Origin: Nageia nagi | Lineage: Eukaryota; Pinophyta | Length of the DNA stretch: 64,000 nt | NCBI GenBank assembly: GCA_050084985.1 | Contig: JBITNC010000002.1 | Location: forward strand, 39,060,001 to 39,124,000 | Direction of reading: 5' to 3' | Part shown: piece by piece, positions 24,571-36,066 of the stretch | How positions within the stretch are numbered: the first letter of the stretch is position 1 | Layout of the letters: each line of letters starts with the position of its first letter | The notes under the pieces: model-generated | What the model saw: the letters and a program-made list of their open reading frames with translations, nothing else | Database searches by the model: none | What the model was told of the DNA's origin: nothing | Program-made: the position numbers and the translations under genes

Positions 24571-25173
24571 CTACCTGTGATGAGAGTGAACAATTTTCAT
24601 TCTTGAACTCAAGAATATCATGAGATTCATGGAATCAATAGAAGGTCTTGTAGCCTCAAGAAGGTGAGGAGAATGAAATTGCAATTCTGAGGAATGTTTT
24701 GAAAGGTCCTCAAGATTCATGTCAAGTTCCTCTTCTTTAATATCATATTCATCCCAAGGTTGGGGTGAAGACATCAAGGTATCTAACTCTAAGAGGTCAT
24801 ATGATTTAGCATAGGATATTGCATCATGGCCTTTGGCGTTAATACTCGATTCATACCTTAGTAGACTAGATTCATTAGGTTCTATAGTCTCAAAAGGAGA
24901 TGCATAATCAGCTTCGAACTTGACATGATGTGTTAAATAATTTTCAATTTGTATGCCAAGTTTATGGTTTTCAATATCGAACTCTTCCCATGATGAGGAT
25001 GAAGGAATAGATGAACCATATCCTAACATTTCATAAAATATAATGAGGTTCTTTGAAGGTTGAAGAAGGGAGATAGAACATCGTTCTAGCTCTGCTAAAT
25101 ATGCTAGAAGCTTCTCAATGTCGATGTGAAGATCATTTTTTGCAACCTTCAAGGAAGTAGGATGCATTTCCAA
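24571..25173 (-). pseudogene. Element A 5' gag-region ORF of unknown origin
   Basis: A 200-residue ORF (start MEMHPTSLKVAK), acidic and Ser/Glu-rich, one frame away from the main gag reading. Element B has no counterpart: the A-B match in the leader ends exactly where the B gag start lies (A near 25390; B at 56871) and resumes only at the KVGEIPSF / KIEEIPSY segment. Element A thus carries a different gag N-terminus. WDEYDIKEEELDM and WEEFDIENHKLGI are internal repeats of one motif (about 24740 and 24965). Function not recognised. Confidence 0.5.
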
Positions 25174-25389
25174 AGGGTGTTTAGCAAGAGGTAACCAATC
25201 TTCTCATTTTTTGGATTTCACTTGGATTGGAAATGGAATATAATTTAGAAGTGCATCTAAGATGAACCTCATGATGATAAAATTCAAAAAATGTTTTATT
25301 ACTTTTTAATCCTATTAGTTTGTAGGACCTATTGAATTCGCATATAATAGAAATATATCAATATATGTTAATTAAGTTTCAAAATGATT

Positions 25390-26890
25390 TAATGAATCAA
25401 TTAAGTAAATTTTTTTTTAAAATATTATAAACAAACATCATAAAAAAGAAACTCTATTTTTATCTTTTATATTATGTTTTCAAGAAAACAATTTAATGCA
25501 CAAACATCCTATATGCAAACTTACTTTTAATGATGTGATTATCTTTTTTAGCTTTTTCACATATTTTTAATGTCTGAGTTAAATGAACGATATGAGTTGT
25601 TCATTTTTAATCCTTTTAATTTTCCTAGTTTGTTTTGACTAGTCAAGTGTTAAACAAGGTAAGTTGGATAATCCTAATTAATGTTTACAAGTCTCTATGG
25701 CTTTTTGGCTTGGTTCTAGATGAATCTCTTTTTTGACTCCTACCTATGGAAAAGTCACCTTGGTCATCACTTCCAAGTGTAACTTGCTCTATGGTTTCAA
25801 GTATGTTATGTCGGTGGGTTCCAAGAAGTAAGAATTAACGATTGGTAATAACATCCAACTCATTAATGTTCAATTATTTCTTTAAGGCCTTATGAAATGC
25901 ATTTAAGCAAGTAAAATACACTTATGCATACTACCCTCCCAAACATTCATGTCCATTTACTTATCTTATCTCAATGTGATACAATCAAAAGTTTATTTTT
26001 AGTGGAGTTTGACCTTAATAAACCCCGTTGTTCTTTTTTTTTTAATTATAATGTGATTCATTATCCAACCTCTTAATAACATTCATTAACCCCTTCCAGC
26101 TGTGGAAGTATTATGTGTGATAAATTCCCTCTTCTTACTAGTTACATATCTCTTCGACCTCCATTGGAGTGGTAAGAGCAAACTTGGTAAGAAGCAATTA
26201 AGTGTAGACAAATTAGTTAAGTGAGGTTCAATTACTCCTCCAAGAGTCACAAATCCCTTCGACCTCCAATGGAGTGGTAAGGGTAGACATCTTTAAGAGT
26301 GTTAATGTGAAGTATATTTCCAAATAAGATGTGAATAAATTTTAACTCTTTCACTTAACTTATTTCTGATCACTTAAGATCGCTTGAAGTGCAAAAGTGA
26401 GAGCGTACTTTGTTAAGTGAAAGTACTTAGTGTATTCGAATCCATCCAATTCATTAACCTTTTAATATGATTTATACTACCCAAAAACTTGATTTATTTT
26501 CCTTAAGTTCATTACATTTAGTGTGATTCATTTACTCCTTCCAATAGTGGAAGTATTAAGTGTGGTAAATTACCTTCTCTTACTAGTCACATATCCCTTC
26601 AACCTCCATTGGAGTGGTAAGGGCAAACTTGGTAAGAGGTCATTATGTGTGATATATTAACCAAATTAATAATAGTGTGAAAGAAAAGAGAAATTTAATT
26701 ATTCCTTCTTATCAAGTCTATTCTGGTCACCTTAGATCACATAAAGCGCAAAGGGAGAGCATAAGTAGATGAGATAAAAAGTATTAATGTGTACGTACCC
26801 TTAACCCAAGAAAATAAACAAATATCACTCATATATTAAATAATGCATTTTAAAATTTTTTACTACCCACTCCTATATGCACTCTAGGCA
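25390..26890 (-). promoter_or_regulatory. Conserved noncoding leader of element A
   Basis: About 1.5 kb between PBS and gag. It matches, in reverse orientation, 55330-56870 of element B nearly throughout. It contains repeats of a block with ACCTCCATTGGAGTGGTAAG and TTACTAGT(T/C)ACATAT (near 26140, 26255 and 26590) and two blocks with GATCGCTTGAAGTGCAAA or the like (26370, 26745). ACTTGACTAGTCAAA lies at about 25635. This is where a packaging or dimerisation signal and internal translation control would be; role inferred. Confidence 0.7.
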
Positions 26891-26984
26891 AAGGAATCAC
26901 AATCAAATTTTAACAACTATCATTTTAGATGCCTACTTATGCTTTCTTAAATTTACAATAGATTAGAAAGCATACCAATTTTGA

Positions 26985-27050
26985 CAAAGATCATTGATGA
27001 TTTTATAGAGATCATTGGCGATTATGGTCCGATCATCGTCGATCCAAGAA
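26985..27050 (-). repeat. GATC/CGATC-type repeat cluster in element A leader
   Basis: Three imperfect direct copies of a 20-25 bp motif (GATCATTGATGAT, GATCATTGGCGAT and GATCATCGTCGATC on plus), about 165 bp inside the 5' LTR. The same motif type occurs twice in the LTR, and a related one (TCGGA-TTGG-GACTCAGA) at the same distance in element B. Confidence 0.6.
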
Positions 27051-27194
27051 AAAATAAGAAACAAAAACAAACAACAGATGAAATAGATTAAGTTAGTTTA
27101 TAGTTCCACAAGATGCAAATAGAATTAAAATATGATTAAAACAAAAGAAACTCAAGCTTGTTTTCATTCCAATTCTCTGAATGCATGCAAGGGG

Positions 27195-27211
27195 CCCTCC
27201 TTCTAGCACCA
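27195..27211 (-). other. Primer-binding site of element A
   Basis: Minus strand TGGTGCTAGAAGGAGGG, 3 nt after the 5' LTR. Element B has the same string at 55039-55055. It is not the initiator-Met type; I do not assign the tRNA. Confidence 0.75.
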
Positions 27212-27214
27212 GAA

Positions 27215-28293
27215 TGTGTATATTGAATTATGCACCTAAAACTCAATTTAGCCAAATTAATTATTCAACATAATGAATCAGAACACATTCAACATTACAC
27301 ATCAATAATAAGGTAGATATTATATCCCAAAAGATTGAATTCTACAATATATCATCATTAAAATTTAATACAATAAGGATCATTATCAATCTGTATGGAT
27401 CAGCAATGATCGATGTATGAATCATTGACGGTCTCCACTACTATAGTGCACTTTGTAATTTTTTTAAATTTTGTTTTTTTTGTTGTGATTATATTCCTTC
27501 GTACAATGATGTGTTGATCTCCTTTCCTGTATGGACCCTACACACATGGAAATGAACAACCCATCAAACATACCTGACATATCATATGCAAAACATAATT
27601 AAATACATCATATATATATAATATAATGTAATAATAATAACAGAAGATAAAATAAGGAAACTCAAAACAATATAACCTCTAAGTAATCTTAATGGCAAAG
27701 CTTCTGGTTTGATCTTAGCAGAGTTTCTAGTCTGATCTTGGTAGAGCTTCTAGTTTGATCTTGGCAAAGCTTCGCTTATGAAAATTGGGTCCCTTTGTTT
27801 ATATACAGAGCTTATATTTATAGGCTCAAATGTTTGTTATACATTGTCTTGCTAGCACAAAATTCAAGGTAACATCCTATACAAATTTTGAGGCATTCTT
27901 ATCCCAAATTTGCATAAAAAATCCTAAATCATGCATGCTGGGCTATTCCCTTGATTCTTGTGCTTATACTTATCTATTTTTGAATTAGTCAGGGATCATT
28001 AACGATCCTATAGGATCGTTAATGATCATATTGAATTGTCAATGATTGTTTCATAATTTTTATACTAATATTAAAATGATCACCAAATGGTCATTTTTTA
28101 ATGAAAAGGGGTCATATGACCACTCGTTTTGCATCTACTCAATGAGATATATCTAATAATGGAGTTTTCAAGCTTGTTTGAGGCTTGTATAAAGAGTTAT
28201 GATTATTTTAGTATGATATATGTTAAAAAGATACTTATTTTATTTATTTATATGTTGTTAAACTAGATGTAGGGTTTATTTTGAGTGTCTACA
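27215..28293 (-). repeat. 5' LTR of element A
   Basis: 1079 bp; minus-strand start TGTAGACAC at 28293. TATA box at 27815-27822. It contains a perfect 34-bp palindrome at 27994-28027 (half-site GATCATTAACGATCCTA) that is absent from the 3' LTR, and the same 23-bp repeats (27690-27775). Many CpG sites of the other LTR are TpG or CpA here. Confidence 0.95.
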
Positions 28294-28298
28294 ACCAT

Positions 28299-28856
28299 AA
28301 CTGGTTTCAATGTACATGAAGTAGTCATCCAATTGGAAGTCATGAAGAGTCTCAAAGAGCCTACATACTTGAGGTAAGCAACCTGCAATCTCAAAAAAAC
28401 CTACAAGTCATAAGTAGCTCAAATAACAAGATCAGTTAGATGCATCATATTCATATCAACAAGGATAGATGAATCACACTATCCATATACTGATCATATA
28501 TAAAGATGTTAAGAAATCATAAATGCACAATAATAAAGATGACATAAATCAATAACTATGATATCTAAGAATATCACATGTGCATATATCAAAACATGTG
28601 CACTATCAACCAATTGATATGTAGTTGTTTTTTGCTATTATATTTGTTTTATATGAGGGATGTCATCACAAAAATACAACCAACCAAGGTGTCATCATAA
28701 CAATACAACCAATCAAACATTTTCTCCCCCTTGATGACAACTTCATCAAACAAATACATGTGTGGCAAGATAGAAGGGAAAAATAAAGAGCAAAAGGTAC
28801 AAAATGCCATCTTAAGTACCATATTAATATGCATAAAGCCATAATGTGTCATACAC
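28299..28856 (-). other. Element E internal region right of element A
   Basis: Noncoding; its left end continues 15613-15778 and aligns with F at about 39500-39700 (shared CAAGATCAGTTAGATGCA). No coding signal seen. Confidence 0.6.
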
Positions 28857-29010
28857 ATGACTTTGCCAAGACTGAATCAAGATGCCATAACAAATAAACT
28901 TGACTTTACCAAGAGTGAGCCAAGAGAGCACATAAAGAAAATTGACTTTACCAAGAGTGAGACAAGATATCACCCAAATATACTTGACTTTACCAAAAGT
29001 GAGCCAAGAG
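28857..29010 (-). repeat. 42-bp tandem array in element E
   Basis: Four copies of a 42-43 bp unit with core TTGACTTTACCAAGAGTGAG; anchors at 28858, 28901, 28943 and 28985. Confidence 0.85.
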
Positions 29011-29200
29011 GGGATAAGTAAAAATCCATCTTAACCATGCTACTAGTTAAGAGGGAAATGATGAAATTGGTCGCATGAATCAATTGAAATGATTCAAATT
29101 TCATCAACAATATGTAAATAATATATCATCATGGATCAAACTTCCATTGTCATGGAAGTATCTTCCATCATCATGGAAAGAAAAAATATTTTTGCCATGA

Positions 29201-29470
29201 GTGCACTATAAGCCATCACAAAGATGCCAAGCCAATGCTTATAGTCACCAAAAGATACTTGGATTTATGTTGCATCATAATTCATCATGAAGAATGCCAA
29301 GCCAATACTTATAGTCATGAGAAATACATGGATTTTATGTTGCACTATAAGTCATCATAGAGGATGCCAAGCTAATACTTATAATCAATGAAAGATAATT
29401 GGATTTATGGTGCATTATAAGTCATCATAGAGGATGCTAAGCCAATATTTATAATCACCTACTATATATA
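29201..29470 (-). repeat. 70-bp tandem array in element E
   Basis: Nearly four copies with exact 70-bp spacing (anchor GCACTATAAG-like text at 29202, 29272, 29342 and 29412; each copy also has GATGCCAAGCCAATACTTA). Confidence 0.88.
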
Positions 29471-29504
29471 AAACATGTGTTGGTTATCATTACAAATATA
29501 GCAT

Positions 29505-29905
29505 GCACATACGAGTTCTTCACATATAGATAATTGAACAATGCTAAATGACACATAAGAGTTTCTCTCATATGGATAACTAAATAGTGCTAGAATAAAG
29601 CACACACATATGAGTTCCTCACATATGAATAACTAAGCAGTGCCAAAAGACACATAAGAGTTCCTCACATATGGATAACTAAACAATGCTAGAATAAAAC
29701 ATGCACATACGAGTTCCTCACATATAGATAAATGAATAGTGCCAAAAGAAACATAAAAGTTCCTCATTATGGATAATTTAACAATGCAAGAGAGGCCAAA
29801 AATAGAGTATGTACATACTAATTTCTCACATATGGATAACTAACCAATGCCAAAAGACACATAAGAGTTCCTCACATATGGATAATTGAACAGTGCAAGA
29901 ATGGC
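29505..29905 (-). repeat. 99-bp higher-order tandem array (46 + 53 bp) in element E
   Basis: GAGTTCCTCACATATGGATAA-type units recur at 29513, 29559, 29612, 29658, 29711, 29757, 29819 and 29865. Spacing alternates 46 and 53 bp (one 62), so two subunit types form a 99-bp higher-order repeat of about four copies. Confidence 0.85.
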
Positions 29906-32900
29906 CAAGTTGTACAACAAGTTCCTCATGCAAAGTGAACTTACCATGAAGGTGTACAACAAAATCAACACTATATAGCATAAAACCATCAAAAAAAAGA
30001 CTTGAATTTATTAATGTAACACAATCCATCAAAAATGGATCCATCTTCCCAACATGGAAGTAACAACAAAATGTAGATGAATAGAGTTGTAGTTGTTTCA
30101 TCAAGAACTTGCTTGGATTTGGAAAAGTCTGCATATATATTACAATAGCCAATAAAGAATTCAATAAGAATTAAACCAATACTTCCCCTAGAGGGATATG
30201 TCACCAACCCTACTTCAGAATGGGGCTTAGTGAATAGGAATTCATAGTTTTGGTGTAGGAATGTCCATTCCATTCTAGAGCAGCTGATTGCTATTATTGA
30301 GATTGTGGGTCAACTTTGATAGGACCCATAGAAGTTTGAGATGCTATGTCCTCTAGAATGTAAATACCAAAGTGTAAAAGGATAGCCTTATATTGGAAAT
30401 CCATTTACTTCTATTGCTCTTTTAATTATCACATTCCATATCAGCTATTACTCGCATCACGCCTAAGTTGTATCTCAATCTCTTTTCCTTGTAATTGCAA
30501 CATATTTTTCTCAACTAGTAGTTTATTATGCTTAGCCAAGAGTTGATTGTAATACTATATACATAAAACTTTCTCTTATTATAGCATATCATAATGATAG
30601 GCCATTATCTCCATCTCAACCTTTATGGTAGCCAGTTCATGGTGAAGGTAGGCATTCTCTAAGTCTACCCATATGTTTGTTTCCATGTTAGAACTTAGGA
30701 AAGAACTTTCCATGTGTGCAATAAAATTATTTGTAGGAGTAGTGATGATCAACCTATCATTCATGAATAAAATACCCAATTTAATAGTCAAAAAGAGAGA
30801 TAAAAATAGCACATTGATGACTTAGTCATTATGTAGCTTAGTGGTACTATCATTATTACCATCTTGATATGACATGATGCGTATGACTTCACTCAATTAA
30901 ATGAGTGGTAGGTGAGATATTTTATCATCACAAATATTTTTTTTAAATTATCATAATTATTATAGTTTGAATATATCAAATCATATGCATTATAAATAGT
31001 CATAAATGACCCTCGCTTGTCATTTGACATTTTGCATTTATGATTTGAGCTATTATCCATTATGGATGTGTCTCAATTTCATACCCTATCGAATGATCTT
31101 TAGGATAATATAGTGCATCATAGTGTTCATGTAGCTTTATAAAATCACAATTTTATCATATATAAGGTTTTATTGTAATAATGATTAGTATTTCTGTAAT
31201 TGTACCCAAATGATCATTATGGGATATGTATGATTTTGCATCTTAATCATGAGGATCATGTTCATCGATTATTTTATTTCCTAAGTAGGCCTAATTGGAC
31301 ATGGTGTATAATGGTTTATACTCCATTAAATCACTATATATTGCAATTCATATTCTACATTGGACCACCTTCCCTACATCCATAGGAGTGTTTTGAACCA
31401 CTCACTATTGTATGGGTAGTTTGTCATCATGGGCTTCAATGGTCATGTATGTACTCTTGTTGTATTGCTTGGTGAGGTGGACACATATTTTGTGCCATCA
31501 ATTTTCATTTTTTATAACTTTTTACTTCTTTCACATCAATATCTTTTAAGATTGAACACATTTGATTCTATCATATCTAAATATGATAGAATTCTTTGGA
31601 TTCTAGTGACCATGTACTAGACTAGCTTTAATCAAGCTATAAGCACCACCCACTTGGGCTTGTTAGTGGAAATTTTTCCTAGAATTTTAATAAATTAAAG
31701 GATAAGGTCACATTGATTATTATGCTTGTATGGTTGATTCATTTTGATATTCCTATTAATGATTGATGATCTAGTTAGTTTGGAATTCTATAAATTCATT
31801 GCATTCTAGTTGATCATCATCGTTTTCACTTATGTATGAAACCTTTAGAAAGAGCTGACTCACTTTATCAGTTATCATGGATATGACCATTTTCCAAGGT
31901 TTGCATGTGAACCTTCCTTAGGATGTTCTTTATTAACATCTTTAAGTTCAAGTCTTACAACATGCTTACACTACATTACAGACTATGATGCAATAAAACT
32001 TGGTTTGCATACAAGGTGATTGAAGTCTCCATCGATAGCCAATCTGCTTTATCCATCACTTAGAGGATGTTGAGTAGTTATACCTCATACTCACACTTTT
32101 CTATCATCTAAATTGGACATGGAATATAATTCTTTATTATTTGTGGACACCTTTTATCTTCCATTTTTTGCACTATGTAGGTCCTTCAATGTTGCATCCT
32201 CATGAGGACTATCACCCTTATACTATTGTGCTTATAGTATGGCAATAAGATCTTCATTGAGAGTCTACTTATATTGCATAACCAACATGAGAAGCAGATC
32301 AATGGGTGTACTACCCATTTTTTTACATCAAGTGTCATTTTTCCTTGATTACTCATGATGCATTTTTCCATATACCTAGTTATCCTATCACAGATCTTGA
32401 GAGTTCTAACTCTAACTTTCTCAATCATACTTCTACTTAGTTTAGCTATCCACTCAGGCATGTGAGTGGATCTTTTTAGAAATATTATTTTGATTTTTTT
32501 CTTGGATTAAATTATTTATTGGATAAAGTTTCAAGTTCTCAAGATAAGTTGTAAATACAATAATTTTAATTTAAAGACATCATAAACAATGATGCACATA
32601 AAATAAAATAATGCTAGTAAATAATAATGAGCAAACCCTCATTCTTGTAGAATAAATCATAATAACACAACATAAAAAGAACACCATTGAATATAGAGTG
32701 ACGTTTAAGGCTTGTTGTCTTGTCTAAAATTAGGCCTTCCCCTAAATGCCCACACAAGAGGAGCCCAAGTCCTACCAATCCTCAACTAGTTCCTCTTAGG
32801 TAGCAATATACTCTCACAAGGAGAAGTATGAGCTATTTTTCAAGGTTTTGATATTTATTGGATCAACCAAATTATTAATATTGATTAGGTTTCAAGTTTT

Positions 32901-35580
32901 CCTCCTAAGCTATCAGGATAATCCTTGAATGCAAATGCAAATATGTGGTATCACTACACATATACCTATCCACCTATTAGAGTTAAATATAGAATAATAA
33001 AGGACTTAGGGGCAATTAAGTAGTACAAACTTTTCACCACTTGGATCATCAAACTTAAAGGCTTTAGTTCACTTGTCCTCACCTCATAGCTCTCCAAATA
33101 AATCATTTTGTAGAATGTACATGTAGATGTGTTCATTTTAGAGGGTTACTCATATCAATTTTTGCATTTTGGCATAATCAAATAAATCAAAATATGAAAC
33201 ATGAAATAAAAAAATATCATCCATTTAATAACTTAAAACCTAAGTGTCTAATGGGTTTGTTTATTAACCCCTAAAGGATATCTTTACATCAATCCTTATT
33301 TTGCATAAGTCCATTAACTTTGCATAAGAGCATGCATTAGTCCCATAAGAATAAGTATGCATTATTAACTTAAAGAGGTACGCATCAATCCAAAAACTTA
33401 AGCATACGTTATTGCTTCATAAGAACTAGAATTTGAGAGGCATAATCATGCATTTTGAAATCATAAGTATGCATAAAATTTTTAATTCATAAGCATGAAT
33501 TTTCAAAAATTTTAAGTCCTAAGCAATCATTTTTGACTTAAAAATAATTCATAAGCATGAATAAGTATGAATTTTTGACTTAAAAATATTTGACTTAAGT
33601 TTTTAAGCTTTTATCACCAAACCATTAAGTTTTAAGAAAATATAAAGCATGCATAAACTTTTAAATAAAATACTTTCCCTTAATGTATTAAGTAAAATAA
33701 TCCCCCTTAATGCATTAAGGAAAATACACCCCCATAAAAATAAGATCCTTTAAAAGATTGAGGAAAAAGACCACTAAGAGGCACCTTTACAAAGAAAGGC
33801 AAAGGTGGGCAACCATCACTAGATGTGAAATAGACAAGGCATAGGGTGGAAAGAGTGGCACATTAGTGAGGGTAGTTAAGTGTAGGTGTGGACCAAGTAT
33901 ATGGAAAAAATAAGGCAATAAGAAATAGTAACAAATTGAATCTAAAGTCAATAGCCCATGCAAGGTTTTCCAAATTCAATGCAGAGGTCATTCATGTTGA
34001 TGCCATGCACACATCAACTCAAACCATCATATAAGAAAGGCATAATTGAAGGTACCAAGTCTAAAGAGACTATATAGCCTTAGCTGATAATAGGAATAGT
34101 TCCAAAGTAGAAAATGTCATGTAGTGGAGTCCATTTAGGGCTTATTAATATAGCATAGGATTCATGGAAGGTGTGGATGACATGTAATCTCCTATGGTTA
34201 TGCAAAACCATGGGCCTTATTCACCACCACAAATGAAGATTCTGAAGTCATAGGGTTGAATCAAGATTAAGCAAGTAGAAGGGTGGAGGTAGAGAGCTTT
34301 GTATTGGTATTCATAGCTAGCCTCTCAAAGGTAAATGTGTTTATGTAAGGTGCAAGTATGGGTAGGAGGGAACTCATGGCATTGGATGCCTATGTCAGTT
34401 AAATTTGTGCTATAGCAAAGAGCATCCTCATTGTAGTTCATAGCAAAATTGTACTACGGCCAATCAAGAAAAGTTTGGGCCTAAGAGAATGTCAAGAAAG
34501 TATGGGGTGACATCTATGGACTCAAAGGCATCAATAAGACACCATGTAGATAGTATGGGTGGTAACTTTGTTAATAATTCTCACCATGCAATTGGGATGC
34601 ATAAAGACCTCTTGAAGGGGAAATTTCTCATAAAGAAAAGTGTGGCATGTGTTATGACATATGTTTACAATTCATTTGTATTGCCTCCACCCCCACTATT
34701 GTTGACTATTGAAGTAATTGAAAAATTATTAGTCTATGATGCTTCAAAAAAAGGCTCATGTGTTCCTCTTGGCAAAGGAAGTGAAGCCAAGAAGGTAGAT
34801 GCAACAACTGAACAAGCTTGGAGTAGATTAATCAGTAGCAGATTCTAGAATATCATCAAGCAATTTAAAGGAGAGCAAACATTCAAAAGTTGAAATGAAA
34901 TTTGGTATAGGAAATGGGATGAGAGCAAAAGGGATGGATCATGCGACTAGCATAGGAGCTAAGGAACAACAAAGATGGAGTGCGTGCCATGTGGGAAGGG
35001 TCCAGATGCCTAAGGAGCCACGCAGAGGAATATACCACCAACATAATTTTTTTTTGTGTTTATGAATAACCAAAATATAGGTTTCCCAATAATAGTTGTA
35101 AATATATAATATATACAAAAAACAACTTTTAAAAAAATATTTATGTGAAGCCACCTTATATGTTTGTAATTTATGTAACTAGATTACAACTATTGAAAAG
35201 CAAATTTCTCCTCCTTAATAATGAAATATAATCTTAATAAAAGAGACCAATATGCTAAGCAAAAATTAATTGTAATTTTCATATACTAATCTTCTCAATA
35301 CAAGAGAATAATATGTTAAGTAAAAAAAAATTGTAAATTAACACAAGGAGTTAGTATACAAAAAATTATAGCACTATTTCAACTATAGTGGAAAAAAGTG
35401 AACTAACATATGTTGTAAGATATGTTAGTATCAGTAATGAGTAAAAAAAGTAACCAATAAAGAGGTTAATTATACTTTTTCTTAGTATTTACCTCAATAA
35501 TACTAAAATATTAAGAGGAATATGATCTCTAAGAGAGTTGAAAGAGAGCTTTCAACTTAAGGATGTAAAGAGGAGCCTCC
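29906..35580 (-). other. Element E internal noncoding region
   Basis: About 5.7 kb with no ORF I can assign. It includes a stretch (33300-33660) with about ten scattered copies of CATAAG(T/C)ATGCAT-like text and a 16-bp palindrome CCTTAATGCATTAAGG at 33705-33720. The plus-strand ORF 34489-34848 (119 residues) and several minus-strand ORFs lack known motifs. The large pol expected of an autonomous element is missing. Confidence 0.55.
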
Positions 35581-35600
35581 AACCATGCTCTAATACCAAT
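35581..35600 (-). other. Primer-binding site of element E (initiator-Met type)
   Basis: On the minus strand TTGGTATTAGAGCATGGTTGG-like text (split: TGGTATTAGAGC, then ATGGTT) directly follows the LTR end. TGGTATCAGAGC is the classical site pairing with plant initiator tRNA-Met; one base differs. Confidence 0.8.
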
Positions 35601-36066
35601 TGAAGGAACTAACACTAACAAGATAATTCCTAAACTATCAAGATCATATGAAAGCTCACAATCACATCCAACAAATACACAAAGCAATCTCACAAAACAA
35701 GATGTAAAGTGGTTCCTCCAACTAGGAGTACATCCACTAACTAGATCTTTACTTCTCTCACAAAAAAAATTCTCTTAATATCAATTCCTATACTTCTATC
35801 CTATAGCATATCCTTACTCTAAAATATTTATGTCATTACAAAGAGTGAGCCTTCTATTTATAGACCAAAATCCCTCTTTGGATGACCTAAGCATGACATG
35901 CACATCTTTGACCCAAGGGGCATGCTCATGACTTGGAGTGTAAGACAAGTTACATTATTATATTCACTAAAATACTTAAGGTATCAAATAATACCCTTAA
36001 TTATTAGTGAATTTATATAGAATATTCAATACATATATTTACAATAATGCATTATACATTTTTACA
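35601..36066 (-). repeat. 5' LTR of element E
   Basis: 466 bp, pair of 15137-15612, TATA box at 35855-35862 (minus). The copies differ at many positions, clearly more than the LTRs of element A, in line with E being the older, outer insertion. Confidence 0.92.

Larger units (their letters stand above)
15784..28293 (-). mobile_element. Element A: non-autonomous Ty3/Gypsy (Tat-like) element with gag-protease only
   Basis: 12,510 bp with LTRs 15784-16848 and 27215-28293 and an exact target-site duplication ACCAT (15779-15783, 28294-28298). Read on the minus strand: 5' LTR, PBS, 1.5-kb leader, gag, zinc knuckle, protease, then about 5 kb of noncoding DNA, polypurine tract, 3' LTR. RT, both RNases H and integrase are absent at the place where the related element B has them. 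It sits inside element E; the same spot is uninterrupted in the E relative F (near 39480-39560). The LTRs differ by roughly 40 substitutions by my hand alignment (about 4%), so it is the youngest datable insertion here. Confidence 0.93.
15137..36066 (-). mobile_element. Element E: LTR retrotransposon, noncoding, split by element A
   Basis: Exact 5-bp target-site duplication ATGAT at 15132-15136 and 36067-36071. LTRs 15137-15612 and 35601-36066 start TGAAGGAACTAAC and end ...ACA on the plus strand. The minus-strand orientation follows from the PBS beside the right LTR and a purine tract beside the left LTR. Without element A it is about 8.4 kb. The internal parts (15613-15783, 28294-35600) show no gag, RT or integrase I can recognise on either strand, so it resembles a large noncoding derivative (LARD-like). 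PBS and LTR style fit a Ty1/Copia-like parent, but this is inference. It is homologous to element F in LTR core and 3' internal region. Confidence 0.9.

Noticed and set aside
32005-32070. Plus-strand text reading SIDSQSALSI, like the DSQSA motif of Copia RNase H
   Set aside because: Only about ten residues match, a stop follows soon, the flanks do not continue the domain, and the strand is opposite to element E. Treated as chance.
34489-34848. 119-residue plus-strand ORF inside element E, possibly a captured gene fragment
   Set aside because: No recognisable motif, antisense to the element and not supported by any relative in the window. Length is possible by chance in this DNA.
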